Positions 53,504 to 61,584 of a stretch of 64,000 nt of DNA are shown here, one piece after another. The stretch covers positions 62,001-126,000 of the forward strand of contig CAWEAS010000024.1 in NCBI GenBank assembly GCA_963807015.1, in the 5' to 3' direction. A program made the translations under genes and the position numbers. The DNA is from JAJPKK01 sp963807015. Its GTDB lineage: Bacteria; Pseudomonadota; Alphaproteobacteria; Rhizobiales; Xanthobacteraceae. Within the stretch, counting starts at the first letter, position 1; each line of letters opens with the position of its first letter. Below the pieces are notes generated by a model. The model was not told where the DNA came from, did not search any database, and worked only from the letters and a program-made list of their open reading frames with translations.

Positions 53504-54846
53504 CAGGATCGTTCCGTCTCGACTGCGATCGCGTGAAAGAACGAACCGCTGACGTGGCCGCGGCGGCTGCCGGCGGGGCCGAGCGATTTATTCTGCGCAT
53601 CGGCAAGCTCGGCGAAGCTGGCGTCGCATCCCGGCGCGATCAGCGCCGCATAGTGAAACTCATGGCCGCGCAGCACACGTCCGGCCAGCCCAAGCGGGCC
53701 ATTGCCGCAAAGCCGCGCGCTGCGATAGCCGAGATGAAGCTTGCGTTGCGCGAAGCTCGTCGCGTGGCCGAGGAGGCCGGCCATCTGATGGCGCACGCCG
53801 TTTGCGTCTTCGAGACCTTCGCCGAGCACCATGTAGCCGCCGCACTCGCCATGCACCGGGCGCGTCTCCGCAAAATCGCGCACGCCGTGCTGGAAGCGCT
53901 GCGCGGCGGCGAGTGCGCCGGCATGAAGCTCGGGGTAGCCGCCGGGCAGCCAGCAGGCGTCACAGCCCGCGGGGGGCGGCTCGTCGGCGAGCGGCGAGAA
54001 TGTCACGATCTCGGCGTCGGCGCGCCGCCAGCCGTTGAGCACGTGGGGATAGATGAAGCTGAAGGCCGCGTCGGCCGCGAGGGCAATGCGCTGTCCCGGC
54101 GGCGGCAACATCGCGGCGGCCGATGGCGCCGCGATTGTTAGCGGCGCGGCCGCAGCCGTGATGGCATCGAGATCGAGATGACGTTCTGCGGCCGTCGCGA
54201 GCGCGTCGAGCCGGTCGGCGAGGTCGCCGTGTTCGCCCGCTTGGACGAGGCCGAGATGCCGTTCCGGCAGGGCGAGCGTCGCATCGCGCGGAATCGCGCC
54301 GCACACCGGAATGCCGATCGCCGCGATCGCGTCCGAAACCAAATCACGATGGCGTTCGCTGCCGACACGATTGAGCACCACGCCCGCGATGCGCACCGCC
54401 GGATCATGCGTGGCAAGCCCGCGCACCACGGCGGCCGCCGTCTGCGACTGGCCGGCGACATCGATTACCAGCAGCACCGGCAGGCGGAAGCGCGCCGCGA
54501 GATCGGCCGTCGTGCCGCAACGGCCCGGCGGACCGGCGACGCCATCGAACAGGCCCATGACGCCTTCGATGACCAACAAAGGCTCGTCGCCGGCAGTCCC
54601 GGAAGGTTGCGACGCTTCGGCGGCGAGCGCATCGAGTAGCGGGAGCGGCATCGCCCAGCTGTCGAGATTGATGCAATGGCTCCCGGTCGCTGCCGCATGG
54701 AACGCTGCGTCGATATAATCGGGACCCGCTTTCGCGGCGCCGACCGCAATGCCGCGTCGCTTCAACGCGGCGAGGAGGCCAAGCGTCACCGTGGTCTTGC
54801 CCGATCCGGACCGCGGCGCCGCAATCACGAGGCCCCGCGCGGTCAT
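53455..54846 (-). CDS. cobB: Cobyrinate a,c-diamide synthase CobB (CbiA family)
   Basis: This 463-residue glutamine amidotransferase has an N-terminal P-loop synthetase domain (MTARGLVIAAPRSGSGKTTV, KAGPDYIDAAFH, VIEGVMGLFDG) and a C-terminal class I glutaminase domain with the nucleophile Cys in VHGECGGYMVLGEGL and the His-containing GHEFHYAAL. In the oxygen-dependent pathway it amidates the a and c side chains of hydrogenobyrinic acid. The last 17 residues (SCSPPPCGEGSGVGVGE) are encoded by a family C palindrome, so the natural C-terminus has been replaced or extended. It is divergent from cbiD. Confidence 0.93.
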   Translation of the reverse strand: MTARGLVIAAPRSGSGKTTVTLGLLAALKRRGIAVGAAKAGPDYIDAAFHAAATGSHCINLDSWAMPLPLLDALAAEASQPSGTAGDEPLLVIEGVMGLFDGVAGPPGRCGTTADLAARFRLPVLLVIDVAGQSQTAAAVVRGLATHDPAVRIAGVVLNRVGSERHRDLVSDAIAAIGIPVCGAIPRDATLALPERHLGLVQAGEHGDLADRLDALATAAERHLDLDAITAAAAPLTIAAPSAAAMLPPPGQRIALAADAAFSFIYPHVLNGWRRADAEIVTFSPLADEPPPAGCDACWLPGGYPELHAGALAAAQRFQHGVRDFAETRPVHGECGGYMVLGEGLEDANGVRHQMAGLLGHATSFAQRKLHLGYRSARLCGNGPLGLAGRVLRGHEFHYAALIAPGCDASFAELADAQNKSLGPAGSRRGHVSGSFFHAIAVETERSCSPPPCGEGSGVGVGE

Positions 54847-54908
54847 CCCCGGCCTCGCCCCCGAAACGCATCGTGACGCGCGGCGGCCGGCGCACTATAG
54901 CCAGCGTC

Positions 54909-56021
54909 ATGTTCCACGACGAAGGTCCCCCTCCGGATCGCCCGCTGCGGCGCGGCTGGACCACCGGCGCCTGCGCCACCGCGGCCGCAAAGGCCGCGTA
55001 CACGGCGCTGCTCGTCGGCGAATTTCCCGATCCGGTCGAGGTGACGCTGCCGCGTGGCGAGCGCCCGAGCTTTGCGCTCGCGGTCACGCGGCGCGACGAT
55101 GGCGCCGCGACCGCCGGCGTTATCAAGGATGCGGGCGATGACCCCGACGTGACCCACGGCGCCCTCGTTCTCGCAACGGTGTGCGCGGGCGTGCCGGGGA
55201 GCGGCATCACCTTTCGCGCGGGCGCGGGCGTCGGCACCGTGACGCGGCCCGGCCTGCCGGTGCCGCCGGGCGAACCTGCCATCAATCCGGTGCCGCGCCG
55301 CATGATCGTCGCCGCAATTGCCGAGGTCGCCGCGGCGCACGAAGCCGCTGCCGCGGGGTTGCGCGATGTCGTGGTCGAGATCGGCGTCGCGGACGGCGAG
55401 CGTCTGGCGGAGAGAACGCTCAACGGCCGGCTCGGCATTGTCGGCGGCCTGTCGATCCTCGGCACCACCGGAATCGTCGTGCCCTATTCGTGCTCGGCCT
55501 GGATCCACGCCATCCATAGCGGCATCGATGTGGCGCGCGCGGCGGGCCTCGATCACATCGCGGGCGCGACCGGTTCGACCTCCGAAGCCGCGGTGCAGGC
55601 GCTCTATGGCCTGCCCGAGATCGCGCTCATCGACATGGGCGATTTCGTCGGCGGCATGCTCAAATATCTCCGCCGCCATCCCGTTGCGCGGGTGACCATC
55701 GCCGGCGGCGTCGGCAAGCTCACGAAACTTGCGCAGGGTCTGCTCGATCTCCATTCGCGGCGCGGCGCGGTCGATCTTGCCGCTCTCGCTGCGCTCGCCA
55801 CTGCGGCTGGCGGCTCGCACGCATTGCGCGAGCGCATCGTGGGATCGAACACGGCGGCGGAAGCCTTCGCGCATGCGGCGGCGGAAGGCGTCGCACTCGG
55901 TGATGCGGTAGCGCAGGCCGCGCGCGAGACGGCGCGCCAGGTGGTCGAGGGCAGCGGCGTCGCCATCGAGGTCGCGGTGTTCGACCGCGACGGCAAGCTC
56001 GTCGGTCGCGCACCGTTCTGA
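54909..56021 (+). CDS. cbiD: Precorrin-5B C1-methyltransferase CbiD
   Basis: This 370-residue protein starts its conserved part at LRRGWTTGACATAAAKAAYT, the CbiD hallmark. It continues with GAGVGTVTRPGLPVPPGEPA, LNGRLGIVGGLSILGTTGIV, SCSAWIHAIHSGIDVARAAG and VRRHPVARVTIAGGVGKL-like IAGGVGKLTKLAQG. CbiD methylates C1 in the anaerobic route, yet the neighbours are CobG/CobN-type oxygen-dependent enzymes and no cobF is visible, so it probably replaces CobF. The same replacement is known in some other proteobacteria. The start at 54909 was chosen by family match. Confidence 0.93.
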   Translation: MFHDEGPPPDRPLRRGWTTGACATAAAKAAYTALLVGEFPDPVEVTLPRGERPSFALAVTRRDDGAATAGVIKDAGDDPDVTHGALVLATVCAGVPGSGITFRAGAGVGTVTRPGLPVPPGEPAINPVPRRMIVAAIAEVAAAHEAAAAGLRDVVVEIGVADGERLAERTLNGRLGIVGGLSILGTTGIVVPYSCSAWIHAIHSGIDVARAAGLDHIAGATGSTSEAAVQALYGLPEIALIDMGDFVGGMLKYLRRHPVARVTIAGGVGKLTKLAQGLLDLHSRRGAVDLAALAALATAAGGSHALRERIVGSNTAAEAFAHAAAEGVALGDAVAQAARETARQVVEGSGVAIEVAVFDRDGKLVGRAPF

Positions 56022-56026
56022 CTGCA

Positions 56027-56791
56027 TCACGCCGGCTCCCCGCCGCGGAAGCGACGACGGTAGTCGGGATCGTAAAGCGCGCTGTCGCGGAAATCTCTTG
56101 CGGCGAGCGCCCGGCCGACCATGACCAGCGCCGTGCGCTCGATCGGGGCGGCCGCGACCCGCGCTACGATATCGCCGAGGGTACCGCGCACGACGCGCTC
56201 CTGCGGCCAGCTTGCCCACGCCACGATCGCCGCCGGGCAGTCGGCACCGTAGATCGGCATCAACTCGGCGACGATCCGGTCAAGCGACGTGATCGCGAGA
56301 TGAATTGCAAGCGTCGCACCGGTCGCGGCAAATGCGGCGAGCTGTTCGCCGGGCGGCATCGCCGACGCGCGCCCCGGCATGCGGGTGATGACGACGCTCT
56401 GCGCCACCTCCGGCACGGTCAACTCGCAATGAAGGGCGGCAGCCGCCGCCGCGAAGGCAGGCACGCCCGGCGTGAGAGTGAACGGAATGCCGCGGCGTTC
56501 GAGTTGGCGCAGCTGTTCGGCGAGCGCGCTGTAGATCGAAAGATCGCCGGACTGCAGCCGCGCCACGTCGTAGCCGGCCGCATGCGCCGCCACGAATTCC
56601 GCCTCGATCTCGTCGAGCGTCATCGGCGCAGTGTCGACGATGCGCGCGCCCGCCGGACAATAGGTCATAAGCTCGCGCGGGACGATCGAGCCCGCGTAAA
56701 GGCACACCGGCGCGCGCGCGATCAGGTCGCGGCCGCGCACCGTGATGAGGTCGGCCGCGCCAGGCCCGGCGCCGATGAAATGCACGGTCAT
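56027..56791 (-). CDS. cobM: Precorrin-4 C11-methyltransferase CobM
   Basis: This 254-residue SAM-dependent tetrapyrrole methylase begins MTVHFIGAGPGAADLITVRG. VCLYAGSIVPRELM, LQSGDLSIYSALAEQLRQLE, FTLTPGVPAFAAAAAALHCE and VVITRMPGRASAMP are typical of CobM/CbiF. It methylates C11 of precorrin-4. Its ATG overlaps the cobE stop by four bases. It converges with cbiD, with 5 bases between the stops. Confidence 0.95.
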   Translation of the reverse strand: MTVHFIGAGPGAADLITVRGRDLIARAPVCLYAGSIVPRELMTYCPAGARIVDTAPMTLDEIEAEFVAAHAAGYDVARLQSGDLSIYSALAEQLRQLERRGIPFTLTPGVPAFAAAAAALHCELTVPEVAQSVVITRMPGRASAMPPGEQLAAFAATGATLAIHLAITSLDRIVAELMPIYGADCPAAIVAWASWPQERVVRGTLGDIVARVAAAPIERTALVMVGRALAARDFRDSALYDPDYRRRFRGGEPA

Positions 56792-57180
56792 GGCGCGCTC
56801 TCGGCAAGCGCGCAGGTCGCTTGCCCTACGACGACGCGCGCGGCGACGAGGCGCGCGCCGGGCCCGCTGGCCGCAAGCGCGGCTGCTTCCGCGACCGACG
56901 GTACGCCGGCGATGGCGGCGACGCGCGCCGATTTGGTCGCGGTGCGATCGGCCGCCGCTGCGAGATCGTCCTGCGGCACGAGCACAAGCCGCACGCCCAT
57001 GGCAGACGCTACCGCTGCGATGCCGGGCTCGCCCTGTTTGCGGGTCGACGTTGCGATGAGGCGCACGGCGGTCTCGCGGAGTCCGGCTCGCGCCAGCGCT
57101 GCCGCAATCGCCGCAGCGATATCGGCTGCCTGCGCGCCCTTGCGGCATCCGACGCCGGCGACGATCACGGCTTCACCCAC
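56788..57180 (-). CDS. cobE: CobE/CbiG C-terminal-type cobalamin biosynthesis protein
   Basis: This 130-residue protein matches the CobE family (related to the C-terminal part of CbiG): EAVIVAGVGCRKGAQAADIA, IATSTRKQGEPGIAAVASAM and TKSARVAAIAGVPSVAEAAA. CobE is needed in oxygen-dependent B12 synthesis, though its exact job is not settled. It overlaps cobL by 16 bases and cobM by 4 bases, so all three are one transcription unit. Confidence 0.9.
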   Translation of the reverse strand: MGEAVIVAGVGCRKGAQAADIAAAIAAALARAGLRETAVRLIATSTRKQGEPGIAAVASAMGVRLVLVPQDDLAAAADRTATKSARVAAIAGVPSVAEAAALAASGPGARLVAARVVVGQATCALAESAP

Positions 57181-58586
57181 ACGAATTGCGTCACCGGCAG
57201 CGCCGGCCGCCAGACGAGGGGGGTAGTTTCCTCGCCTCTCATCTTTGCGCTTGTCATGTTGGTGAGGCGATCGCCGCCGATCTTCTCCCCTCCCCCTTGT
57301 GGGGAGGGGTCGGGGGTGGGGGTCGCGAGATGGGGCACTTCGGTGCCATAGCCTCCCGACCTCCCACCCCGACCCTCCCCCACAAGGGGGGAGGGAGAAG
57401 AAGAAACGGCGACCGGCTCGGCGCGGCTGATCGCAATGCGGATCAGCTCCCCTCCCATCGCTGCATGCCGCGAAATGAGCAGCGCCTCGGTTTCAAGCGT
57501 CACGGCATTGACCACGAGCCGGCCGCCGGTGCGCAGCGCGGCCGTGGCCCGTTCGAGCACATCGGGCGTCGCACCGCCGCCGACGAAGACCGCATCGGGT
57601 TGCGGCAGCCCTTCGAGTGCGGCCGGCGCCTCGCCTTCAATGATTTCAAGCGCCGGCACGCCGAAGGTGGCGGCGTTGCGGCGGATGCGCGCGGCGCGGT
57701 CGGCGCGCAACTCGATCGCAATGGCGCGCAGCGACGGATCGGCCAGCATCCACTCGATCGCGATCGAGCCCCCGCCGGCGCCGATATCCCACAACAGTTC
57801 GCCGCGCCGCGGCGCCAGCGACGACAAGGTCACCGCGCGAACCTCGCGTTTGGTGAGCTGCCCGTCGTGCTCGAACATCGCGTCCGGCAATCCGGCCGCA
57901 CGCGGGATGACGCGTGCACCAGGTCCCGCCGCAACTTCGATCGCGACCACGTTGAGGTCATCGACCGCAGCGAGATCGAAGCGTTCTGCCGCCACCGCGC
58001 GCACCCGCTCGCGCGCGCCGCCCAACGCTTCGAGCACGACAAAGCGCGAGGCGCCGAAGCCGATCTTCGTGATGAGCCGCGCAAGCTCAGCCGGCGCCTT
58101 GCCATCAGACGTCAGCGCCAGGACGCGCGCGCCTGGCTGCAGATGCGGTCGCACCAGATCGAGCGCCCGGGCATGGAGCGAGATCAGCACCGTATCCGCA
58201 AGCGCCCAGCCGAGGCGTGCGGCGGCGAGGCTGAATGCGGACGGCGCCGGCACCGCCACGGTCTCGTCCGGCGCGACGCGGCGGGCGAGCAGCGCACCGA
58301 CGCCGTGGATGAACGGATCGCCCGATGCGAGCACGCACACCTGCCGGCCGCGCTGGGCGACGACTTCGTCGACCGCGCGATCGAACGGCGAGGGCCACGG
58401 CCGCGATGCACCGCGGATCAGCGGTGCCGCGAGCGCAAGGTGACGCCGGCCGCCGAACACGATGTCGGCGGCACTGACGAGCCCGCGTGCTATTGGCGTG
58501 AGACCGTCGATCCCATCCTCGCCGATGCCGACGATGGACAGCCAGCGCCGCGGTGCGGCAGTGTGGGCCATGGCCGCATCAGACAT
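57165..58586 (-). CDS. cobL: Precorrin-6Y C5,15-methyltransferase (decarboxylating) CobL with internal repeat insertion
   Basis: This 473-residue fused CbiE-CbiT enzyme has an N-terminal tetrapyrrole methylase (WLSIVGIGEDGIDGLTPIAR, LASGDPFIHGVGALL) and a C-terminal CbiT SAM domain (LLWDIGAGGGSIAIEWMLAD, GGATPDVLERATAAL). It methylates C5 and C15 and decarboxylates C12. CobL is normally about 400-410 residues; here about 60 extra residues follow IRIAISRAEPVAV. They are encoded by a family C palindrome plus flank (57240-57400), after which the conserved ending WRPALPVTQFVWVKP resumes. The start at 58586 has a GAGGA site 8 bases upstream; its ATG shares the palindrome CATG with the cobK start. 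Confidence 0.93.
   Translation of the reverse strand: MSDAAMAHTAAPRRWLSIVGIGEDGIDGLTPIARGLVSAADIVFGGRRHLALAAPLIRGASRPWPSPFDRAVDEVVAQRGRQVCVLASGDPFIHGVGALLARRVAPDETVAVPAPSAFSLAAARLGWALADTVLISLHARALDLVRPHLQPGARVLALTSDGKAPAELARLITKIGFGASRFVVLEALGGARERVRAVAAERFDLAAVDDLNVVAIEVAAGPGARVIPRAAGLPDAMFEHDGQLTKREVRAVTLSSLAPRRGELLWDIGAGGGSIAIEWMLADPSLRAIAIELRADRAARIRRNAATFGVPALEIIEGEAPAALEGLPQPDAVFVGGGATPDVLERATAALRTGGRLVVNAVTLETEALLISRHAAMGGELIRIAISRAEPVAVSSSPSPLVGEGRGGRSGGYGTEVPHLATPTPDPSPQGGGEKIGGDRLTNMTSAKMRGEETTPLVWRPALPVTQFVWVKP
57282..57400. repeat. Family C palindrome inserted within cobL
   Basis: About 119 bases with near-complementary ends (CTTCTCCCCTCCCCCTTGTG on the left and CACAAGGGGGGAGGGAGAAG on the right) and a central part GGGGCACTTCGGTGCC that can also pair. 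Read on the cobL strand it encodes SSSPSPLVGEGRGGRSGGYG and TEVPHLATPTPDPSPQGGGE with no stop. Copies with the same frame are in cobJ and cobG. Confidence 0.92.
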
Positions 58587-59346
58587 GAAACGCGTCCTCA
58601 TTCTCGGCGGAACCACGGAAGCGCGGCAACTCGCGGGGCGTCTTGCCCTGCGCCGCGATCTTGCCGTGACGTTGTCGCTCGCCGGCCGCACCGCGGCGCC
58701 GGCGATGCAGCCCGTTCCCGTGCGCGTCGGCGGCTTCGGCGGCGAAGAAGGACTCGCGCGCCATCTCGCGAGCGAGCGCATCGACACGCTGATCGACGCG
58801 ACCCACCCCTATGCCGTCGTGATCTCGACGAACGCCAGGCGCGCCGCTGCCCGCGCTGACGTGCCGTTGCTGGCGCTGCGACGCCCGGCGTGGATTGCCG
58901 CGGCCGGCGACCGGTGGACCGAAGTGGCGGATGCCGCCGCTGCCGTGGCGGCGCTTGGTCCTGCGCCGCGCCGCGTGTTTCTCGCGCTCGGCCGCCAGGA
59001 GATCGGCGCCTTCGCGCAGGCCCCGCAGCATCGTTATCTCGTTCGCAGCGTCGAGCCGATCGTCCCGCCGCTTGCCGTGCCGCATGCTGATTACATTACG
59101 GCGCGCGGTCCGTTTGATGAAGACGACGAGCGCGCGCTGCTCGCGCAGCATCGCATCGACACGATCGTCGCCAAGAACAGCGGCGGCGCCGCGACCTACG
59201 GCAAGATCGCAGCGGCGCGGGCGTTCGGCATCGGCGTCATCATGCTGCGCCGCCCGCCGCTGCCGGATGTGCCGGCCGTCGAGACCGTGGACGCGGCGGT
59301 GGCGTGGCTCGATCATGAATTCGCCTCCGCCCGCGCGTCGACCTGA
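58585..59346 (+). CDS. cobK: Precorrin-6A reductase CobK
   Basis: This 253-residue NADPH-dependent reductase begins MKRVLILGGTTEARQLAGRL. It has LIDATHPYAVVISTNARRAA, LLALRRPAWIAAAGD, RVFLALGRQEIGAFAQAPQH, ADYITARGPFDEDDERALLA and TIVAKNSGGAATYGKIAAAR, all standard for CobK/CbiJ. It reduces precorrin-6A to precorrin-6B. The start is one base inside the divergent cobL start. The 3' end overlaps the cobJ 3' end by 34 bases because cobJ has a repeat-derived tail. Confidence 0.95.
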   Translation: MKRVLILGGTTEARQLAGRLALRRDLAVTLSLAGRTAAPAMQPVPVRVGGFGGEEGLARHLASERIDTLIDATHPYAVVISTNARRAAARADVPLLALRRPAWIAAAGDRWTEVADAAAAVAALGPAPRRVFLALGRQEIGAFAQAPQHRYLVRSVEPIVPPLAVPHADYITARGPFDEDDERALLAQHRIDTIVAKNSGGAATYGKIAAARAFGIGVIMLRRPPLPDVPAVETVDAAVAWLDHEFASARAST

Positions 59347-60236
59347 GGCGCGTGTTCGCCGTGCACCTGCTCCCCTCCCCCTTCTGGGGAGGGGTCGGGG
59401 GTGGGGGTCGTGAAATGTGGCACTTCATTGCCGTAACTTCCCGACCCCCCACCCCGACCCTCCCCCACAAGGGGGGAGGGCGAAGAGCGGGGCGTGTAGA
59501 CGAGCGGCGCGCGGCCGGCGCGCGCGACGATGCGCGTCTCGGCCGAGCCGACGATGACGAGCGTTGCCATGTCGGCGATGTCGGCGGCCACACGCGCCGC
59601 ATCGGCGAGCGTTACAATCTCTATCCGCTCGTCGGCGCGGCCGATGGCGCGGCCGAACACCACGGCCGTTGCCGGCGGCAAGTGCTGCGCGAGGCGCACG
59701 AACGCGGTGCCGAGCTGCCACGGCCGCGCCCGCGACACCGGATTGTAGAGTGCGATGACGAAGCCCGCGCCGGCGGCGGCATCGAGCCGCCGTTCGACCG
59801 TACTCCACGGCTTGAGGTTGTCGGAGAGCGACAGCGCGCAGAAATCGTGGCCGAGCGGCGCACCGGCCCGCGCCGCGACCGCCAGCATCGCGGTGATCCC
59901 GGGGATGACCTCGAAGTCGAGCGCGCGCCAGGCCGGCGGCCCGCTCTCGATCTCGGCGCAGACTGCGGCTGCCATGGCGAATACGCCGGGGTCGCCGCCC
60001 GACACCATGGCGACGCGTGCGCCTTCGGCGGCGTGCGCGAGCGCCGCCGCGGCGCGCGCACGCTCTTCGCGGTTATCGGACGGATGGCGCGTCTGCCCCG
60101 CCCGTGCCGGCACGCGATCGAGATAAGGCCCGTAGCCGTAAAGCGCTGCGGCGTCGGCGAGCGCGGCGTCTGCCTCCGGCGTGAGCCAGCGCGCGTCGCC
60201 GGGGCCGAGGCCGATTACCGCGAGGCGCCCGCTCAT
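59313..60236 (-). CDS. cobJ: Precorrin-3B C17-methyltransferase CobJ with repeat-encoded C-terminal tail
   Basis: This 307-residue tetrapyrrole methylase begins MSGRLAVIGLGPGDARWLTP. DNREERARAAAALAHAAEG, VAMVSGGDPGVFAMAAAVCA, FEVIPGITAMLAVAARAGAP and FVIALYNPVSRARPWQLG are CobJ/CbiH signatures. It methylates C17 and contracts the ring. Normal CobJ is about 250 residues and would end near RAGRAPLVYTPR. The last ~55 residues come from a family C palindrome (SSPSPLVGEGRGGGSGSYGN onward) and flank. The start overlaps the cobI stop (ATGA). Confidence 0.93.
   Translation of the reverse strand: MSGRLAVIGLGPGDARWLTPEADAALADAAALYGYGPYLDRVPARAGQTRHPSDNREERARAAAALAHAAEGARVAMVSGGDPGVFAMAAAVCAEIESGPPAWRALDFEVIPGITAMLAVAARAGAPLGHDFCALSLSDNLKPWSTVERRLDAAAGAGFVIALYNPVSRARPWQLGTAFVRLAQHLPPATAVVFGRAIGRADERIEIVTLADAARVAADIADMATLVIVGSAETRIVARAGRAPLVYTPRSSPSPLVGEGRGGGSGSYGNEVPHFTTPTPDPSPEGGGEQVHGEHAPQVDARAEANS
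59370..59484. repeat. Family C palindrome in the 3' end of cobJ
   Basis: About 115 bases, CTCCCCTCCCCCTTCTGGGG on the left and CCCCCACAAGGGGGGAGGG on the right. On the cobJ strand it is translated in the same frame as the cobL copy (SPSPLVGEGRGGGSGSYGNE, VPHFTTPTPDPSPEGGGE). It starts 24 bases after the cobK stop on the other strand. Confidence 0.92.
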
Positions 60237-60958
60237 TTGCGCCTCCAGCCCGGCACCAGCACCATGGCGAAATAGGGCGCGTCGTCGTCGGCTTTGTCGT
60301 TGAGCGGCGCGATCAGGGCGCTCGCCATGGTACCGCGCTCCACATAAATGGCGCGATCGAGCCGGTCGGCGCACGCCAGCGCGCGGCGCACCTTCGGCAG
60401 ATTGCGGCCGAGCTTCATCACCACGGCGGCGTCGGCGTCGCGAAGGCGTCGCGCCAGTTCCTCCTCGGCAAGCGTGCCCGGCAGCACCATGAAGATATCA
60501 TCGCCCTGGGCGATCGGCGCACCGATTGCCGACCAGCATCCCGACATGCCGGTCACGCCCGGGACGATCTCGGTCGGAAAGCGCGGCGCAAGCCGCACAT
60601 GCAGGTGCATATACGAGCCGTAGAACAGCGGGTCGCCCTCGGAAATCACGGCGACCGAGCGCCCGGCGTCGAGGTGCGCGGCGATCGCGCCGGCGCAAGC
60701 GGCATAGAAGGCATCGATCTTGTCGCAATAGGCCGGCGTGTGCTTCGGCAACTCGGTCGTGACTGGATAGAGCATGGGCAGTTCGACGACGCCCGGCTTC
60801 AAATGCGCCGCGGCGATGGTGCGGGCGTGGCTCGCCTTGCCGGCCTTGGCGAAGTGCGCGACCACATCGGCCTCGCGCAGCGCGCGGATCGCCTTGAGCG
60901 TCATCAGCTCGGGGTCACCGGGGCCGACGCCGATGCCGATCAGGCGCGCGGCGCTCAT
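60233..60958 (-). CDS. cobI: Precorrin-2 C20-methyltransferase CobI
   Basis: This 241-residue enzyme begins MSAARLIGIGVGPGDPELMT. LREADVVAHFAKAGKASHAR, LYPVTTELPKHTPAY, VAVISEGDPLFYGSYMHLHV and VPGVTGMSGCWSAIGAPIAQ are typical CobI/CbiL motifs. It methylates C20 of precorrin-2 to give precorrin-3A. It overlaps cobH and cobJ by four bases each (ATGA), so the run is translationally coupled. Confidence 0.96.
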   Translation of the reverse strand: MSAARLIGIGVGPGDPELMTLKAIRALREADVVAHFAKAGKASHARTIAAAHLKPGVVELPMLYPVTTELPKHTPAYCDKIDAFYAACAGAIAAHLDAGRSVAVISEGDPLFYGSYMHLHVRLAPRFPTEIVPGVTGMSGCWSAIGAPIAQGDDIFMVLPGTLAEEELARRLRDADAAVVMKLGRNLPKVRRALACADRLDRAIYVERGTMASALIAPLNDKADDDAPYFAMVLVPGWRRK

Positions 60959-61584
60959 GGCTCGGCCTTCGCCAGGGCATTGACGGCAGCGGCCGTCATG
61001 GCGCTACCGCCCATGCGGCCGCGCACGATCAGGAACGGAATGCGGTGCGGATCGGCGGCAAGCGCTTCCTTGGATTCGGCGGCGCCGACGAAGCCGACGG
61101 GAATGCCGAGGATCGCGGCGGGCCGCGGCGCGCCGGACGCGATGAGTTCGAGAAGGCGATAGAGCGCGGTTGGCGCATTGCCGATCGCAACAACGGCGCC
61201 GCCGAGCTTGTCGCCCCAGAGATCGAGCGCGGCGGCGGAGCGAGTGGTGGCAAGCTTCACCGCAAGCGCCGGTACGCGCGGATCGTTGAGTGCGCAGATC
61301 ACCTCGTTCTTCGCCGGCAGGCGCGCGCGGGTGATGCCGTGGGCAACCATCTCGGCGTCGCACAGGATCGGCGCGCCGGCCGCGAGTGCCGCGCGCGCCG
61401 CCTCGACCAGGCCATGGCCGAATGCAATGTTCCGCGCCGCCTCGACGATGCCGCAGGCGTGGATCATGCGGACCACGACCTGTGCCTCCGCGTCCGAGAA
61501 ACGTGCAAGGTCGGCCTCCTCACGGATGATGGCGAAGGAGCGCGCATAGATCGCCGCGCCGTCGCGCAGGTAGGCTTCAGCCAT
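60955..61584 (-). CDS. cobH: Precorrin-8X methylmutase CobH
   Basis: This 209-residue protein begins MAEAYLRDGAAIYARSFAII and has VVVRMIHACGIVEAARNIAF with the conserved His. ILCDAEMVAHGITRARLP, AVVAIGNAPTALYRLLELI and AAILGIPVGFVGAAESKEAL follow. It moves the methyl group from C11 to C12, forming hydrogenobyrinic acid. It overlaps the cobG stop by eight bases. Confidence 0.96.
   Translation of the reverse strand: MAEAYLRDGAAIYARSFAIIREEADLARFSDAEAQVVVRMIHACGIVEAARNIAFGHGLVEAARAALAAGAPILCDAEMVAHGITRARLPAKNEVICALNDPRVPALAVKLATTRSAAALDLWGDKLGGAVVAIGNAPTALYRLLELIASGAPRPAAILGIPVGFVGAAESKEALAADPHRIPFLIVRGRMGGSAMTAAAVNALAKAEP

Noticed and set aside
57186..58859. Long plus-strand frame opposite cobL
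   Set aside because: It is the antisense of a well-recognised CbiE-CbiT fusion and runs into cobK in the wrong frame.
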